The position numbers were made by a program, and so were the translations under genes. A stretch of 64,000 nt of DNA, from the NCBI RefSeq assembly GCF_013373865.1, contig NC_050470.1, positions 10,276,373 to 10,340,372 on the forward strand. Reading direction: 5' to 3'. Positions 29,599-42,804 of this stretch are shown piece after piece. Position 1 is the first letter of the stretch. Every line of letters begins with the position of its first letter. Under the pieces are notes generated by a model. The model did no database searches. It had not been told where the DNA came from and was given only the letters and a program-made list of their open reading frames with translations. The DNA is from Monomorium pharaonis (Eukaryota > Arthropoda > Insecta > Hymenoptera > Formicidae).

Positions 29599-31144
29599 TA
29601 AAAAAAAGAAAAAAGGTTGTTGAATAACGAAAATCCCGCAGCAAAATCGTGCTATATGTTGGGAATATTTCTCTTGATATCGCAATGTATTTTGATCCGT
29701 TTGTACGCTGATATTTAAGCCTTCATGCTTATTCGTTTTTTTTTTTAAAGGGGCTTTTGAAAGCTTCCATTACAAATGTTTTATTTAAAAATAAATAAAT
29801 TGCTGAAAGATATTTACATGGAAATGTCAACAATTACGGTTGCGATTCTATATTGATATCGCCTTTCACATACTGTTTAAGGAGAACTGAAAAGTTTTGA
29901 AAAATTTCAGTAATAAAATGTAGACATTCAATATCGGTAAATAACCACGCTCAAAGATAAAAATCTGCAAAAGAAGTAATATATATATTTGGGATAAATT
30001 TTTATTTGCACAATTATTATCCCCATTATTATAAATTATTATTTGCATAAATTATTTTGCGTTCGTATTAATTATTACATTAGTTAATACAAAAGGACGG
30101 AGTGATTGAACACGCGCTGCTGTTATCTATATGAATTCGACACCATTTAATATTTTACGCGCGCAATTTTACCTCATACCACAGTAACTTTATTTTATCA
30201 TTCAGATCCATATTACACACAAACGCAAAAAAAAAGGTATGCAGTTATTCTACACGTTATACGACGTTATCGATGCCCCCACGCCATGTAGAATATAATA
30301 CATGATGCATTGCTAGATGATCTATTACTAGATTATATGATCTATTACTAGACGTGTTTACTTGGCTCGCAAACGACGAGCGGGAACTATGCTACTCCGC
30401 GGATTACATGTCAAAATTAGAAACACGACTTCCTGACCGGTTATTTTCACGTGCGTGGCGATGAAATACCCGGCTTAAGCGAGTGTCAGAAGGAGAGGAA
30501 GAAATCATCACGAGCTCTCAAATGCGCCGCGCCGGTACGAGGATACGACGGAACGAACTACTGGAGATTGTAACACGCGCGATATTAAAGGGAAAGCGCG
30601 GAAACCCGATCGATTTGTCCCCGCGTCTAACGAAAAAGCACATTTTATGGAAAACAATTCACCGCAATTTCTTGTTTCGTGGGCGTGTGGGATATATTTG
30701 CAAAAAAAAAAAGAAAAAAAGAAAAAAAAAGAAATCCGCAGGGATGAGAATTCTCGCGCTTTTTTTTTTTCTCTATGCCATCAAATAAAGCGCCATGGAA
30801 AGTGTGCAGGAATTTTTTATCTTCCTTTTACAGAACCGTCGCCACTCTCTTTCTCTCTTATCGCAAACGCGGGGAAAATAATATCCGCAAAATCTGTCGC
30901 GACGTGCATTTCAAATAGAATACTCCACGAGCGTCATCGCATATCGCGTCGATCACAATGTGGAGATGGTATTGTAACGCGTGTGTGTATGTGTGTGTGT
31001 GTGTCGGTGTAATAATATTAGATATTTAATTCGATGCTAAATGCATTTGTATAGCATATAATCGCTTTTCTAATGCGACGAATGCCGTTTATCGTTTAGC
31101 ATTTATATCATAATAACAACGTCAATCGATATGTTATTTTGTGC

Positions 31145-31186
<42 letters not shown>

Positions 31187-34100
31187 GAACAAAATCTGTG
31201 CGGATTACGTGGATTTTCAGGGAATTTTCATTAAAGATAAATTAACTTCGGATTTGTCGGAGAATCTGTGATTGAAAGTCAGCTGTCAGCACTAAGAATT
31301 CCTCATTCTCGAAGACACTGTGAGCGCTGGTATTCAATGCGACATGCAGTTTTCAGTATTTGTTGTATTTCGAAATCGGATCGTAGAGCCGTTTGAATCG
31401 CCGGGCTATTTACGATTAAAAAAGATTAATGAAACGCCTTTATTATGTTATTGTAAAATTTAGATTAGTTTAGTTACAAAACGATGCTTTTAATCATCGT
31501 TTCAATGCGAAAATGAATTTCTCGTTGATTGCGTGTAGCGCGCAATTACTTCATTCAGCACGGAGTTTCGATGTAAAAGCATTCCAACATTATTCCTTCA
31601 TAGCCTTGATTTGTAACAATTCTATTGTGCCAATTCATAAAAAATGTATCTTCTCAATAAAGCTAAAAGTGAATTTATTCGAATAAAAATATCCCAACAT
31701 TTCCTTTTCATATCTTCACATTTCATATGTTTAAAATATTTCAAGAGCGGTAATTTTCAAATTCCTCGGATTTTGCCCTTCTGATGTTAACGTAAGAAAA
31801 AAAAAGTCTCAAGCTTATAATATATAGACCTAAATACTTCTTATAATATCATTTATGTCTTAATTAAAACTGAAAACGTTTCATGAAAAAGAGGATATGA
31901 GAATATTAAAAATTTAGATGGATAATTTTCTCTCTTAAACTTAAAAAAATTGCTCTTTAAAATGAAAAACTCGCAATGAAAAACGATAGGAATTTAGCAT
32001 TGCTACAATGAAATATGTGCGCGCGTGTGTACGCACTGGAAAAGCGTAAACCCGTGTAACTCACTTGGTCGAGAGTATTTTATTAACGTTCTTTGCGTCG
32101 TTAAAACGGCCGACATAATGAACGTTCCGTCGTGCACCTTTGCGCTGCGTGTCATTTGCCACGAGATCCGAGCGAAATTTCTCCTCGAATCGATGATTAC
32201 ACGGTTGGTTTCGACGTATCAAGCGTAGCGAGAAAAAGGCGAAGTGCCCGCGGGCGAAAGTAATAATCTTCGCTTTGTACACGTCGGCTGGAACATGCAT
32301 TAAGGCCTTTTGACGAGAGGACGAGTGATGGAAGGGAAACGCAATTGAATTTGCCACCGCTCAATTTCACCGATAATTTGAGGGACATCATTCTCGCTCC
32401 GATGCTTTTCATGCAATTGATGCACGAAGTTTAATACCACCCCATTCCCCACCCCCTCCCCCTCCCCTATTACCCAGAAGTTCGCGAGTTTCTTCCCCGG
32501 CACTGTTCAACATTTTTTATATATCCTCATCTTAGTTTGCGGTCTACCTCACCCTTTTTAATTTCCTTTCCTTTCTTATTTCAACTTTCGTCTTTTGTTT
32601 TTGTTAAAAATCGCGTTCTTTTTTTTTTTTACACTCGCACTCACCGTTCTCGACGTTGAGCTCCGCCGCTGAGGATCTGTAAGAGAGCGGTCTCCCGTAA
32701 TCGCTGGCGTCACTCGGATGTAGCAGCAGCTGATGCGACGTCCTAGAGGGATGCCTGGAGCCGCCGGAGGAGCGGCGCAGGTAAACGTTGTTCAACACCG
32801 TGCTGCTCGACGCCCTACTGAGGGCCGCTCTTTGTCTGATTGCCTCCTTGTAGATCTTGCAGTACATGATGATCATCACGACACCCGGGATCCAGAAGGA
32901 CACGCAGGAACTGATCAGCGCATATGGGAGGTTCACCACGAACATGCAAATCTGAGATTGCAGAAGCCGGAGCGCTTTCAGTCCTCACGAAACGCGTGGG
33001 ATTATCGTATGAAAATTCCCTCTCTTTACTCCCCCCCCTCACAATTTATAAACCGTTCAGAATGAGAGTTTTACCAGTGTATATATGTGAGAATTAATTA
33101 AATAAATGGAATGGATGAGGAAATTTTAAAAAATTCCGCATAAATTTGCACTTCAAATTTATAAGTTCACATATATGTGTAAATATAACCAGAAGAATAG
33201 GGTTCTTTTTTAATCTGTTAGAAAATAGAGCAGCGGAAGATTCGGCGTATCACATTCGTGAATGCAGGATTAAATGAATGAAAAGGATGGATAAGCCGTC
33301 GTAATATTTTATCATTCTTTTAATAGTCACTTTAATAATAGTTATCTCTGAGTAAAATTGAAGAATCGTCGAATCTGTGACGATATTAAAAAGCCACTAA
33401 AATAAACCATTAAAATTAAAAAAGCCACTAAATAAAAAATTCAAAGGTACTATTTATAATTTAAAAGGATGCGCTCTTTTTTGTTATTTTTGCCCCTTCC
33501 ATGTCAAGTCTCTTTTTCGTTTTGTAATCCTCATATTTCTTTTCTTTCTCCTCATTACGTGGCGCATCTGATTCATTGTTGTAACGCCAACACTAACGAA
33601 CTGCTTTTTGCCAAAGTAACACGAGGAAATTTATACTAATTATACGATTAATTACAGATGAAACTAGCATCTGTTTTATGTACATTTTAAACATAATTAT
33701 TGGCCTTTGTGTCTAATTGACTTTGAAAAGCAACGTGGTATTAGTAAGATACAAATTACGATAGGAAATTAATTCCACTGTAATTAAGGGATTGATACAA
33801 ACTGAAGCTCTTTCCGTAACAACTGAGATTACAAGAACTCCATCATTAAAAATATATTAATTGGAGGAAAGATAAATACTGCAATTAATCTAATGTTATC
33901 TCTAGAAATCCATTTAATTCTAGGTTGATAAAGAAATTAAAACACTGATAGCTGTTAAGGAAATATTAATTATTATAATGGAAATATTAATCACGATATT
34001 CAATTGATGTCGCTGTTTTTGAGTGCAGTATTTAAACTAAAGAACTCGATAGTACGAGTATGAGAAACATTAATTTGATAAATGCATGACCTATGTCTGA

Positions 34101-36254
34101 TTCTATTATTATCTTTGAAAATCAGTTAAATACAAAATCAATATAATTACTGTAAGGAAAAGGACATTATAATTCCAATGGGATTAAGAACAGTGTTGCT
34201 TGTGATAAATGAATCTTATCGCTGACAGTTTTCTGTCTGACAGAAAAAATGAGCACTGTCGATTAAAAATCGATAGTTCACAGAGCACTGACGTGACCGT
34301 AACAGTAAATATAAGTTACATTACGTTTATAATATCGCAATTTGTATCGCTGCTAAACCAAATTATACCGCCGAGACAATGTAATTATAAGAGTCAACAT
34401 TTTTGCGAAAGATAATCTGCAAAAGTATCTTTTATTTTTTCATAAAAATCATAATGTTTTGATTACTATTTCGCTCTGGTATTCCAATGATTTTATTTTT
34501 TATTTAAATATTTGCACATAATTATTTACATTTTTCTTTAAAATTGTTTGTCATTTATGTATAAAGACTATGCATCTTTTTCCTTTTTATAAATTATTTA
34601 AAATTATTTTCTTGTATATATACAAAAATTTATAAAACATTTATGTTGCAAATAAACACACTATTGCAACAAAAACAGAATTTTTTGATTAACTTTTTCT
34701 GAGATATTGATCCATCTGAGTTATCTGTCTTATCTGTCTTTTAGACATAATAGATACTGTTACAAGTATGGGTTGAATATAGTCCACAGAAAATGGGATC
34801 GGGAAAATGACAAATAAAATAAAAACATGACACGGAGCTATTAGAGGTTGAAATGAGAAATTGTTTTTTGATGTAATCTACAAAAGAGTGAGATATAGAA
34901 ACATTTTGATAAGCGAAAGACTCTTAAACAGAGACCATCACAAAACAATTTATTGATTTGCTTTGATATGAAAACTTTATTTTGTTAACTTCAGATTTTG
35001 AAACAATAAGGTCCGCACTATTCTTGATAAACAAAATAACATAAATTGTGATTTATATTTCTAAACCGTGTTATATTCACGTAAAATTTTCTATGTGAAA
35101 ATCTTTCTAGTACATACATTAAAAATGTTTTAATTCCACGAAAAGTTTATAATGTATAATTCTTCTTCTCTTTTAAACTCTGAATTTAAAACACTTTAAA
35201 CAGAAGTTTTTCCATCTTATTTGTCTTTTATTGAAAGTCTTTTTAAATAAAATATTAAATATGTTCCTGGAACTATGTATAACTTAGAAAAGTAATAATT
35301 TTACGATTTTTTAGATTGTTGTTTCAAAATTAATTTGAAAAGCGAATTAATTTAACAATCACAAAACAGGTCATAAAATAAAATTTAAAAAAATATGATA
35401 TCGGAATGTCGAAATAAAATTGATAGGTTGTATAATTATATGTGTGAAAACAAGTAAATTATAATGTGATGGTAGTGTATTGGCAAAGAGAGATTTTATC
35501 AAGTCAAATCTTAAATCTCGATTGATTCTTACGTTCTTAAATTAAAAGAATAATCTCTAAATTTTCAACCTTTTGTATTCTGATAATTCTTGAATTCTTT
35601 GTAACCTTGAATTTCTAAATTCTGAAATCAAAACGATTCTGGCGAGTCTACCTGCGGATTCTTGCGACGGAAATCCAGGTGTTGCTGCGTGGTGTACCAG
35701 CCCATACAGATAGGTATAAAGCTAATCAGGGCCGGCAGAGTCCAAGCACTACACAGCATGGCAGTAACTGTTACAGTCCTCATAATGGCCGGGTACTCCA
35801 GCGGCCTGACTATCGCGTAATACCTATCGACGCTGATACAACATAGATGGAGGATGCTGGCGGTGCTGAAATAAACGTCCATCGAGTTCCACACGTCGCA
35901 CATGATACTTCCTAGAAGCCATTTACCGGACAGCTCGACAGAAGCATTAAATGTCATGGCGCACACCGCCACTAAGAGGTCCGCCATTGCTAACGAAACT
36001 ACATAGCGATTGGTGGGCACCCGTAGCTTCCGGTGTCTTCTGACGCTGGCGATCACCAGGGCATTGCCTAACAGGGCGGTGACGATGATGCTGACCATTA
36101 TGACGCCCTTAAGGGCGATTAAACTGACGTTTCTCGATTCAACGACAACGCTCGGATTGCTTTCAACGGGGGGAACATTCTCAAAGCTTGAAGAAAAATT
36201 AATCTTGAATATCGAGCGGTAGACCTCCTCGTCCGGAGGCTCACTGACTTCCAT
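13203..36254 (-). CDS. Octbeta3R: Octopamine receptor beta-3 (class A GPCR), four coding exons
   Basis: The coding join is complement(13203..13413, 18823..18934, 32645..32951, 35652..36254), giving 410 aa plus stop. Every junction has GT-AG sites with matching phase (0, 1, 2 in gene order). This is a seven-transmembrane rhodopsin-family amine receptor. The TM3 Asp that binds the amine is D126, DRY is at 143-145, the TM5 serines are 215, 216 and 219, CWLPFF is at 334-339 and NPLIY at 373-377. N19 and N42 are in N-glycosylation sequons before TM1. The ASVELSG segment after TM2, the VRPLEYP segment after DRY and the EAIRQR..LSR start of the third loop match insect Octbeta3R better than the beta-1 or beta-2 types, judged from memory of the family. 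Members couple to Gs and raise cAMP on octopamine binding at the plasma membrane. The third intracellular loop is about 80 residues, much shorter than in Drosophila Octbeta3R. The start is the first ATG after an in-frame TGA eight codons upstream. Confidence 0.93.
14163..14213. repeat. (CA)n microsatellite
   Basis: About 51 bp of uninterrupted CA repeat inside intron 3. Confidence 0.95.
14260..15020. repeat. Diverged interspersed repeat, copy 1
   Basis: This AT-rich stretch lines up with 45120-46000 in the same orientation. Shared blocks, in order, include AAACYGCATTATG, a following A-rich run then AGAAA..ATAAATAAAAC, TATTRTTTAAAC, an ATTAATAAAG..TGTTTA segment, and GACTTATRTCRATATTG.CGA. 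It is probably an old transposon family. I could not place ends, TIRs or coding sequence. Confidence 0.55.
17588..17640. repeat. (CT)n microsatellite
   Basis: About 53 bp of CT repeat in intron 3. It generates spurious Ser/Leu or Arg/Glu open frames on the two strands. Confidence 0.95.
18823..18934 (-). CDS. Octbeta3R: Octbeta3R coding exon 3 (TM6)
   Basis: This 112-bp exon is too short to appear as an obvious open frame. It runs from acceptor TGTGTTTCAG|GT to donor ATCTG|GTAAGA. It encodes the end of the third loop, with the conserved [14 protein letters not shown] motif including E317, and TM6 with CWLPFF at 334-339. It enters in phase 1 and leaves in phase 2, which fits both neighbours exactly. 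Confidence 0.93.
20888..21360. mobile_element. 473-bp TIR element with 5-bp duplication
   Basis: The left end reads CAAAACAAGTGTGGC and the right end, reverse-complemented, reads CAAAACAAATGTGAC. The arms stay similar for about 60 bp through GGCGAATACGAGT-like and ATGCGCTAAAATAAA motifs. AAAAT is duplicated outside (20883-20887 and 21361-21365). The interior has two short hairpins: GGCTC..GAGCC near 21000 and GGTTCGAGGAAGAAGCC near 21199. No coding frame. The superfamily is not recognised. Confidence 0.72.
22873..22949. repeat. (CA)n microsatellite
   Basis: About 77 bp of CA repeat in intron 2. Confidence 0.95.
24720..25090. promoter_or_regulatory. CpG-rich intronic block, candidate regulatory element
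   Basis: This is a roughly 370-bp island of mixed-composition, CpG-containing sequence between very AT-rich flanks in intron 2. It lacks simple repeats and TIRs, and neither strand gives a frame resembling a known protein. Function is inferred only from composition and its position inside a neuronal receptor gene. Confidence 0.25.
26426..26699. mobile_element. 274-bp MITE with long inverted repeats
   Basis: The arms start TGACAGAAAAGGATACCTGA on the left and, reverse-complemented on the right, TGACAGAAAAAAATACTTGA. They continue through GAATAGT.AATTTGAATAG and TGCTAATWACAAATTTTATA, so each arm is about 110 bp. There is no coding frame and no certain target duplication. Confidence 0.72.
26765..26817. 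repeat. (CT)n microsatellite
   Basis: About 50 bp of CT repeat in intron 2. Confidence 0.95.
27708..27748. repeat. (GA)n purine tract
   Basis: An interrupted GA/GAAA tract next to a CpG-rich intronic block. Confidence 0.85.
29539..29597. repeat. (GA)n microsatellite
   Basis: About 58 bp of GA repeat in intron 2. Confidence 0.93.
31148..31183. repeat. (AT)n microsatellite
   Basis: About 36 bp of alternating AT in intron 2. Confidence 0.93.
32645..32951 (-). CDS. Octbeta3R: Octbeta3R coding exon 2 (second extracellular loop, TM5, third loop)
   Basis: Begins at the acceptor CTGCAATCTCAG|ATT in phase 0 and encodes residues 202-303 plus the first base of G304. C203 is the partner of C119. TM5 contains SSCVS (215-219) and P223. 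The loop is Ser/Arg-rich ([19 protein letters not shown]), which suggests phosphorylation sites. It ends at donor AACG|GTGAGT in phase 1. Confidence 0.93.
32952..35651 (-). other. Octbeta3R intron 1 (2.7 kb)
   Basis: Phase-0 intron splitting the second extracellular loop. The sequence is AT-rich, and I recognise no repeat family or exon in it. Confidence 0.75.
35652..36254 (-). CDS. Octbeta3R: Octbeta3R coding exon 1 (N-terminus to TM4)
   Basis: Encodes residues 1-201: an extracellular N-terminus with N19 and N42 sequons, TM1 with GN at 63-64, TM2 with D92 in LAMAD, the disulfide Cys C119, TM3 with D126, DRYYAI from 143 and TM4 with W171. It ends on a phase-0 donor, CAG|GTAGAC. The frame that runs past the donor (VDSPESF then stop) is intron read-through. 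Confidence 0.93.
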
Positions 36255-39200
36255 TCCAGACGGAAAGTCGTAATGTCATATTAAATGTTGATTTATTAAC
36301 ATCCATCGACAAGTACGTCGAATTGTAACCGTTGGATCATAATGTAATAAGTGATGTAATAAGTGATGGCCATTTGAATATTTTATCTTCGAGACGAGTC
36401 AGATTCCGTATTGCACACAAAAGTATCACTTTTATTATTTCCAATCCACGTGTCTGTCCACTGCAAGTTCTCCAATTAGTACAACCACTTCTCATTATAA
36501 TGATGGTTTACACTTATTTTAAATGGCAATGTATTATATATATTATATATAATTTATATTATTTATATTATAAAATTATAATTTATATTATAAAAAAATA
36601 TATATTATATATAATAATTTCGTATCTTTTTTGTTTGAAGTTACTATGATTCTTACACATTGTTCATGACAGTCTTTGCATTTTGTAAATTTAATTGTCT
36701 GTTTGTTTGGTAAACGTTATCTGCTTTTAAAAGAATAAATATTAATTAAAAGTAATTAATTTGTTTGTAAGATATGTGTGCATTTATAACAAATAAATTT
36801 AAAAAATACATTAAGGATATTTATATAAAATTATAAGTCATAAAGAGAAAATGTAACGTTTTGAAATAAGTTAATTAAATGAAACATTACAGATGAATTA
36901 AATGAATTAAAATAGAAAAATAGACATTAAAATCATAAACAATGCCGTAAATATGTTTACAATTAATTTTATTAAAATAAAAATATCTATAAATAAAACA
37001 TTAAATAAAGTTCATAAAATTAAATTAGAAAGTAAATAGTATTTAATTTCAATTTAACTATTTTTATCTTTAATTCTTTTTATACATTTATTGATAATAA
37101 AAATATCTGTTAATTTATTACAGTGTTGCAACTAAATAATAAAAAATAAGGCGATAAATCCAATATGGAGAATGCAGATATAATGGTGATTTTTTAACGG
37201 AAACTTTCCTTTTCTTTCGTCCCCAGTTACTACCGATCGTGATGGTCGAACATCAAAATTACAATCGTACCGTCAGTTATGTATAGCCGCTCTTGTGGCC
37301 ACGAGTGTATTATCTGTAAATCTGACTGTGTTATTAACCACAAGCCACGAAAACGTCTCATCAACGATTTCTCCTTCGCTTCTTGGAACTGCACACATTT
37401 TATTATTCATGCGATTGCACATGTATATAATTTTAGGTCATCCAAGTCTTTTAGCAATGAATTGATGAATCGAATATTAACGATTCAAAATGCATGAATA
37501 AAAAAGTACTCCATTACCGCTACATTCACAAATATATATAATTACGATTCAGATTCCAATTAATTTCGCTGTAATTGATGTCTGACTTCGGTCAAAATAA
37601 ATTATCAGTCTAATTTAATATTTTTCAATTAATGCTAATATTTAATTACAATTGGAATTACTTTCTTAATTAATATTTATACAATAAGATGCTAATTATA
37701 TTGAAGACATACAATATATTAAAACCGAATTTTATAATTTTCAATTTCTTTATTTTTTACGTGCACAAAAACAGGAAAAAATGTAGATATATTTTTTTCG
37801 AATCTCACTCTCTTAAAGAAACGACATCCGTCACAGCAACATAACTTTGTCACTTACTTAATCAGATAATCTATCAAATTTCCACTCAAAATTTGGAAGG
37901 TGACAGTTTCTAACTACTGACAGTTCATTAACATTTATAGCGAAATTGGCGCAGATACATCGACCTATCAGCGCAACTTTCCTCGCGAGAAACTTCCTCC
38001 TAGATATCGGAAAGACAACTCGAGCGAAACTGCGAAGGAGATTCCCCGGGTAATTGCTGCAATTTTGGAAGCTCGATTTATCGTAATCACATTGATCGTG
38101 GTAGCATTTTGGCGATGCTGTCACGGCGAAATTAAACCGCATCTAATATATTAGATGATAAAGGTAAAAACTAAAAACCTAAAGAAAATAATAAATATTA
38201 TAATTTTCTTCTGGTTTTCTTACAGACACATACATATTTATGAATTTGTTTAATTAATAATGATAAATAAGCGGTAATTGATAATTAACATTATTTCCGT
38301 GAAAATTGAGCTTTATTTTTCACTGTATACCTTGAGAAGATTAAGAGACCGAAGGGAAAAGGAAGAGTAGTGTCTCGTATTAATTTTGCAAACAGCACGG
38401 AGGCAAATTTACATCTCGTTTCTGTTAGTAAAGATATATATGTCACGACTTGTTGAAATTTTAATAACGATACACACGAACTTATAATAGATGTAGATCA
38501 CTTATGTCGAAAGTGGTTGAAATTTCGAATATAAAGTAGGAATATACAAATATACATAATCTATTTTGACGCGGGTTTTTCAAGATGCACCTTATGTATA
38601 TAACGCTTTTTCATTACGTAAGCTTATAAAATTTTCAAGCTTCTCGCATATAAAACTTGCCGCCGACGAGAATTTAATTTGAAAATTGCGGGAAAATATT
38701 TGCCTCTTATTCTACATTCATAATTCTAAACGACGCACGGATTAATTTCGTAACTTTATACAATAATAAAGAATTTTTATATAACAGGTTCGGAAGATAT
38801 TTCAGACTTCTAAAAATAACAAAGTTTATAATCCGAGAGAGACATTATCTGCAGTGCTACAGTCCTTCACATAAGGGTAGATGTTACATTAGAAATTTTT
38901 ATAAAAAATTTTTCTAACTCGTATAGAAATTTATTGCTTAAAAATCCTCGTACGTGCGAGTCTTATGATTTTTACATAGAGATATTGAAAGCGTCATGAG
39001 ATTTCTTGCAATACGAGATCCTAAAACTGTAGCTGTCCTTTTAGATGATCGGTAAATTGGGCCTGGTTTCCTTGCCGAGAGATAATATCTCATGTTTCCC
39101 GGCAACCCTAGGGAGAGATATTTCCTTATAAAGTGTTAAATATTAATAAGCGCGGCCTTCGCGGATGTTTGGCCTTCTCTGGGCAACAGAAACGCGAACG

Positions 39201-42200
39201 GTAGAAAGCAGCCGAGAGGGGGTCAGGGTAAGGGTAGTTGACAGTAGAACAAGTTCAAGAGAGGCCTGGATTTACATACTGCAATATTCATAGAACTCTA
39301 GCTCTAGTCTATTAGCAATTATATGTGTGTATGAGTGTGGGCGACATACACAATAAAATCGCTTCGATAATATCGCTTTCATTATCAATAATGGAACAAC
39401 TGAATGAATTATAATTTAGTTATCAAAAACGGAAAATAATTCAAAAGGAGAAGATAAAAAGAATTGTAATAATTCCCGATTATCTATTAACTTCAAGATG
39501 TTAAACATTTTCAAATAAATAAAATTAGAATTATTTCATAAACACAATATTGCAAAATAAAATTTATTTTATTTTAAACGTTCATAAAATTTTATTGATA
39601 TTTATTATTATAACTTTTTTGTTAATCTGTTATTAATTCACTTTATGTAATTTAGTTATATATTTTTATGTAAAAAATTAATTACCACAGAATTTACACA
39701 TACAAGATTCATAAAAAATAACGGTTCTCTTTTGTTTTGTTTACCGAGCATTTAACATTTTTATTTTATTTTTCAATTAATCAAAATTTGTAATTTTGTA
39801 TTTTACTAGAAATAACAATTCCATGTCGTCTTTAATAAACTTTATATTCTATTTTTACTTCTTAAATGTTGTATTGTTGTTCGTTATCTCTCTAATCTCG
39901 CGGTTGTCGTAATTTCTTTGCGATATTTTCTACTTGATCTATTCGATACATATAATGACTTTGAGTTAACCTTACGATTGGCGGATTGATTTCTTTGTCC
40001 TCCGCGCGAGACATTCGAGAGAACGTAGAAATAAATAAAGTTTTGAAAGATCGACAGACACATTCGCTTTACACGTCAACGTGTCAGTGGATCCCTCCTC
40101 TCTCTAAAAATTAAAATTTAAAAAATGTCGACATATGTCATCGACAATTCAATCGATGTGTGCATGCTTCTCAACAATTTATTTCTGTGAAGGACGTCAT
40201 TGTAAAATGTCAGATTACATAATTTTTAAGTAAAACGTTTTCATGTAACAGAACTCGAGAACAATTTTGGTAATTTAGCGCTACTAATTGTCCATTATCA
40301 GACACGCAATAAATTTTATTTTTTTTGTAAAGTGTATTCTGTCTGTATATCTAATTCATATACGACTAGATTTTTTTATAAAACTTTATTTGCTTTTCTT
40401 TAAAAATAATTTATGTTTAATAAAATTTATATTTGTTATTACTCTATTTCAAGGGATTGTTTCCAAATTGCGTACATTTCTAAATTTACAATCGATTTTA
40501 ATCGATAAAAGAAAGAATCCTCGCTTCGTTTGAATATTATAAGTCGAGTTAAACTTTACAAATTGCTGAAAAATCTGAAGAAAGCTGATTATTCGCTGAG
40601 AAAGTGTCAGAATTAACAATAGAATTAATACCAACAGAGAACTGAATTAATCGCGGGTTTTCGGGGAATGAATAATGAGAATGCCTTTGTGGTTTCCGGT
40701 TTACAACCAGATTAAATGGCACTGAGAACCTGTACATCAGTACATCAGTAATACTGAAATGCGAAGCTGTCAGTTTGAGTGCCAATTCGTCTAAACGTAA
40801 ATAGGAATGACGATTGAGCTGCGGCCAACGCGTTTTACGTACATATGTGAAATCGAAGAGTTCGTTCTCGAATTACTCAAAGCTTCATATATTTTTAGAA
40901 ATATATGTATAGAGATAAAAGCCAGAAGGAAGATCTATATTTAAAGTTATTTTTAAAAGGTACAAAAACATTTTAAAAAGTATGTTTTTATTACAATATA
41001 AGAAAATAACTTTTAAAAATTATAAGATATACAAAAGTTTACTATCAAATTTATCATCAACAATATTAACATTGACAATAATAATCAAGTATCATTAAAA
41101 TAAAACTTACTCAGCATGAAAAAAATTAACGCATATAAAATAAAATAAAATTATTATAATATTTATTAGTATACTAATCAGAAAATCAAAATGTTTTAAT
41201 ATTAAAAAATTCTGAAAAATTAAGCTTATTTCACTGTGTAGCAAGAGTTAAAATTCTCGTAAAACTGTCATGGTTTATCATAGAAGTGAGATGTTAAGTC
41301 TACGAGATATAATTGTATCCCGGGATTAAAATTCCGAAGATTAAGCTTATCTCAATGCCACTGTGCAATAAAAAGACTATCGACGAATTGGCAACCTCGA
41401 ACGGGAGAAAAAGCAGATCACCACTCGCTACTTTATCGCCTCATCTTCCGTTTCAAAGACGCGGAGAAATTAAAAGCGCGTCTTGACGTCTAGACGCCGC
41501 TCCGAGTAACCGCGTCCAAGGACGCCAGACGGGAGACGCAGGCGCAGCAGCGGGCTCTTTCACGTTTCCAACCACCTCTTGCAAAAGGGCAACGGTTCGC
41601 GACAAGCGTTATCAATGCCACCGATTCGCTTCCGAATTGTTTTGTAAACGGTGAAGCAATTAGTCGAAACTCTTCCACTTTTCTGTTTCATCGTTGAAAA
41701 GCCGCAAAATAATTTGAATTAAAACCACTTTCATGAGGATAACAAACCCTTCACATTATAAGCGCCTTAGAACAAAACGCCAATTGTTGCACCCGCGATC
41801 TCGATCTAGGATCGATTCTGCCAACGTCAACCAGCACTGCTCACAGTCAATGGGATATTATTATTATTACTATTATTATTATTATTGATCATGCTAGCAT
41901 ACTATGCTCAATATTGCCACTTAGCTGCGACATTTTAACTGCGTATACACATATACGTTCGACCAACGAGAAACAATAGGAGGTTCTACTTCCTTAAATG
42001 CAAGTGGACCATTAATTATAAACGAGATTTGATTAAATTTTTAATGAGTCGAGCTTTCAAATCCTGAATTAAAGACAAAGACTCGGTAAAATTTCTAGCG
42101 ACTTTGCTGTCAATTTACGGCATTGTTCTACGCTGAACTGGTACGAAAACAATAAATAACAACACAACAAAGTGCAGTGCAAATAAAATAAAAATAAATT

Positions 42201-42505
42201 TACCATGGTGTATATAAATAACTTGTTACCCCATTTAAAATCAAACTTTCTACCGAACACTATCGAACATCACTCGTGTATGCTAAATGCTAGTGTTACT
42301 ACTGAGTTTTCAATGTCAATTGAATTGCCAGTGCCTGTTGAGCATTTCTCCTTCCGTAAACAAATAGGGCAGCGATATATTTATTCACAATTTTTTTAAC
42401 TGCACCATTAGTTAGTGGCAAGACCGGCTCTAAGATATCGGTATTCCGCCCTAATCCGCGACATACTGTCGGATCGATCTTTCGCGGGCAAGGTCGCGAC
42501 GAGAC

Positions 42506-42555
42506 CGTCGTCGTCGTCGTCGTCGTCGGCGTCGTTGTCGTCGTCGTCGTCGTCG
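42506..42555. repeat. (TCG)n trinucleotide repeat
   Basis: About 50 bp of interrupted TCG repeat in a CpG-rich block. On the minus strand one frame would read as an Asp-rich run, but there is no evidence that it is translated. Confidence 0.9.
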
Positions 42556-42683
42556 GTGGCGGCGATTTCGAGCGGCGGAGAGTAACGCCTTGACGGATCG
42601 TACATGTTCGGACGACGCCGGTAGACTGAGCGTCGCGACGTTCGCCACGGCGCCGCGCTTCTCTCCCCCTCGAACTCTCTCGT

Positions 42684-42804
<121 letters not shown>

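Larger units (their letters stand above)
18935..32644 (-). other. Octbeta3R intron 2 (13.7 kb)
   Basis: Large phase-1 intron inside the third intracellular loop. It holds two inverted-repeat elements (20888-21360, 26426-26699), several microsatellites, and CpG-rich blocks at about 21530-21800, 24720-25090, 27420-27700, 28090-28330, 30370-30660 and 32000-32320. These blocks are candidate cis-regulatory elements. No exon that would splice in frame into the receptor was found. Confidence 0.65.

Noticed and set aside
32604..32644. Continuation of Octbeta3R exon 2 past the donor ([12 protein letters not shown])
   Set aside because: Read-through of a perfect GTGAGT donor. The next exon joins in phase and supplies TM6.
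32733..33065. Plus-strand frame of 110 codons
   Set aside because: Antisense to Octbeta3R exon 2 and its acceptor; open by chance because of the GC-rich exon.
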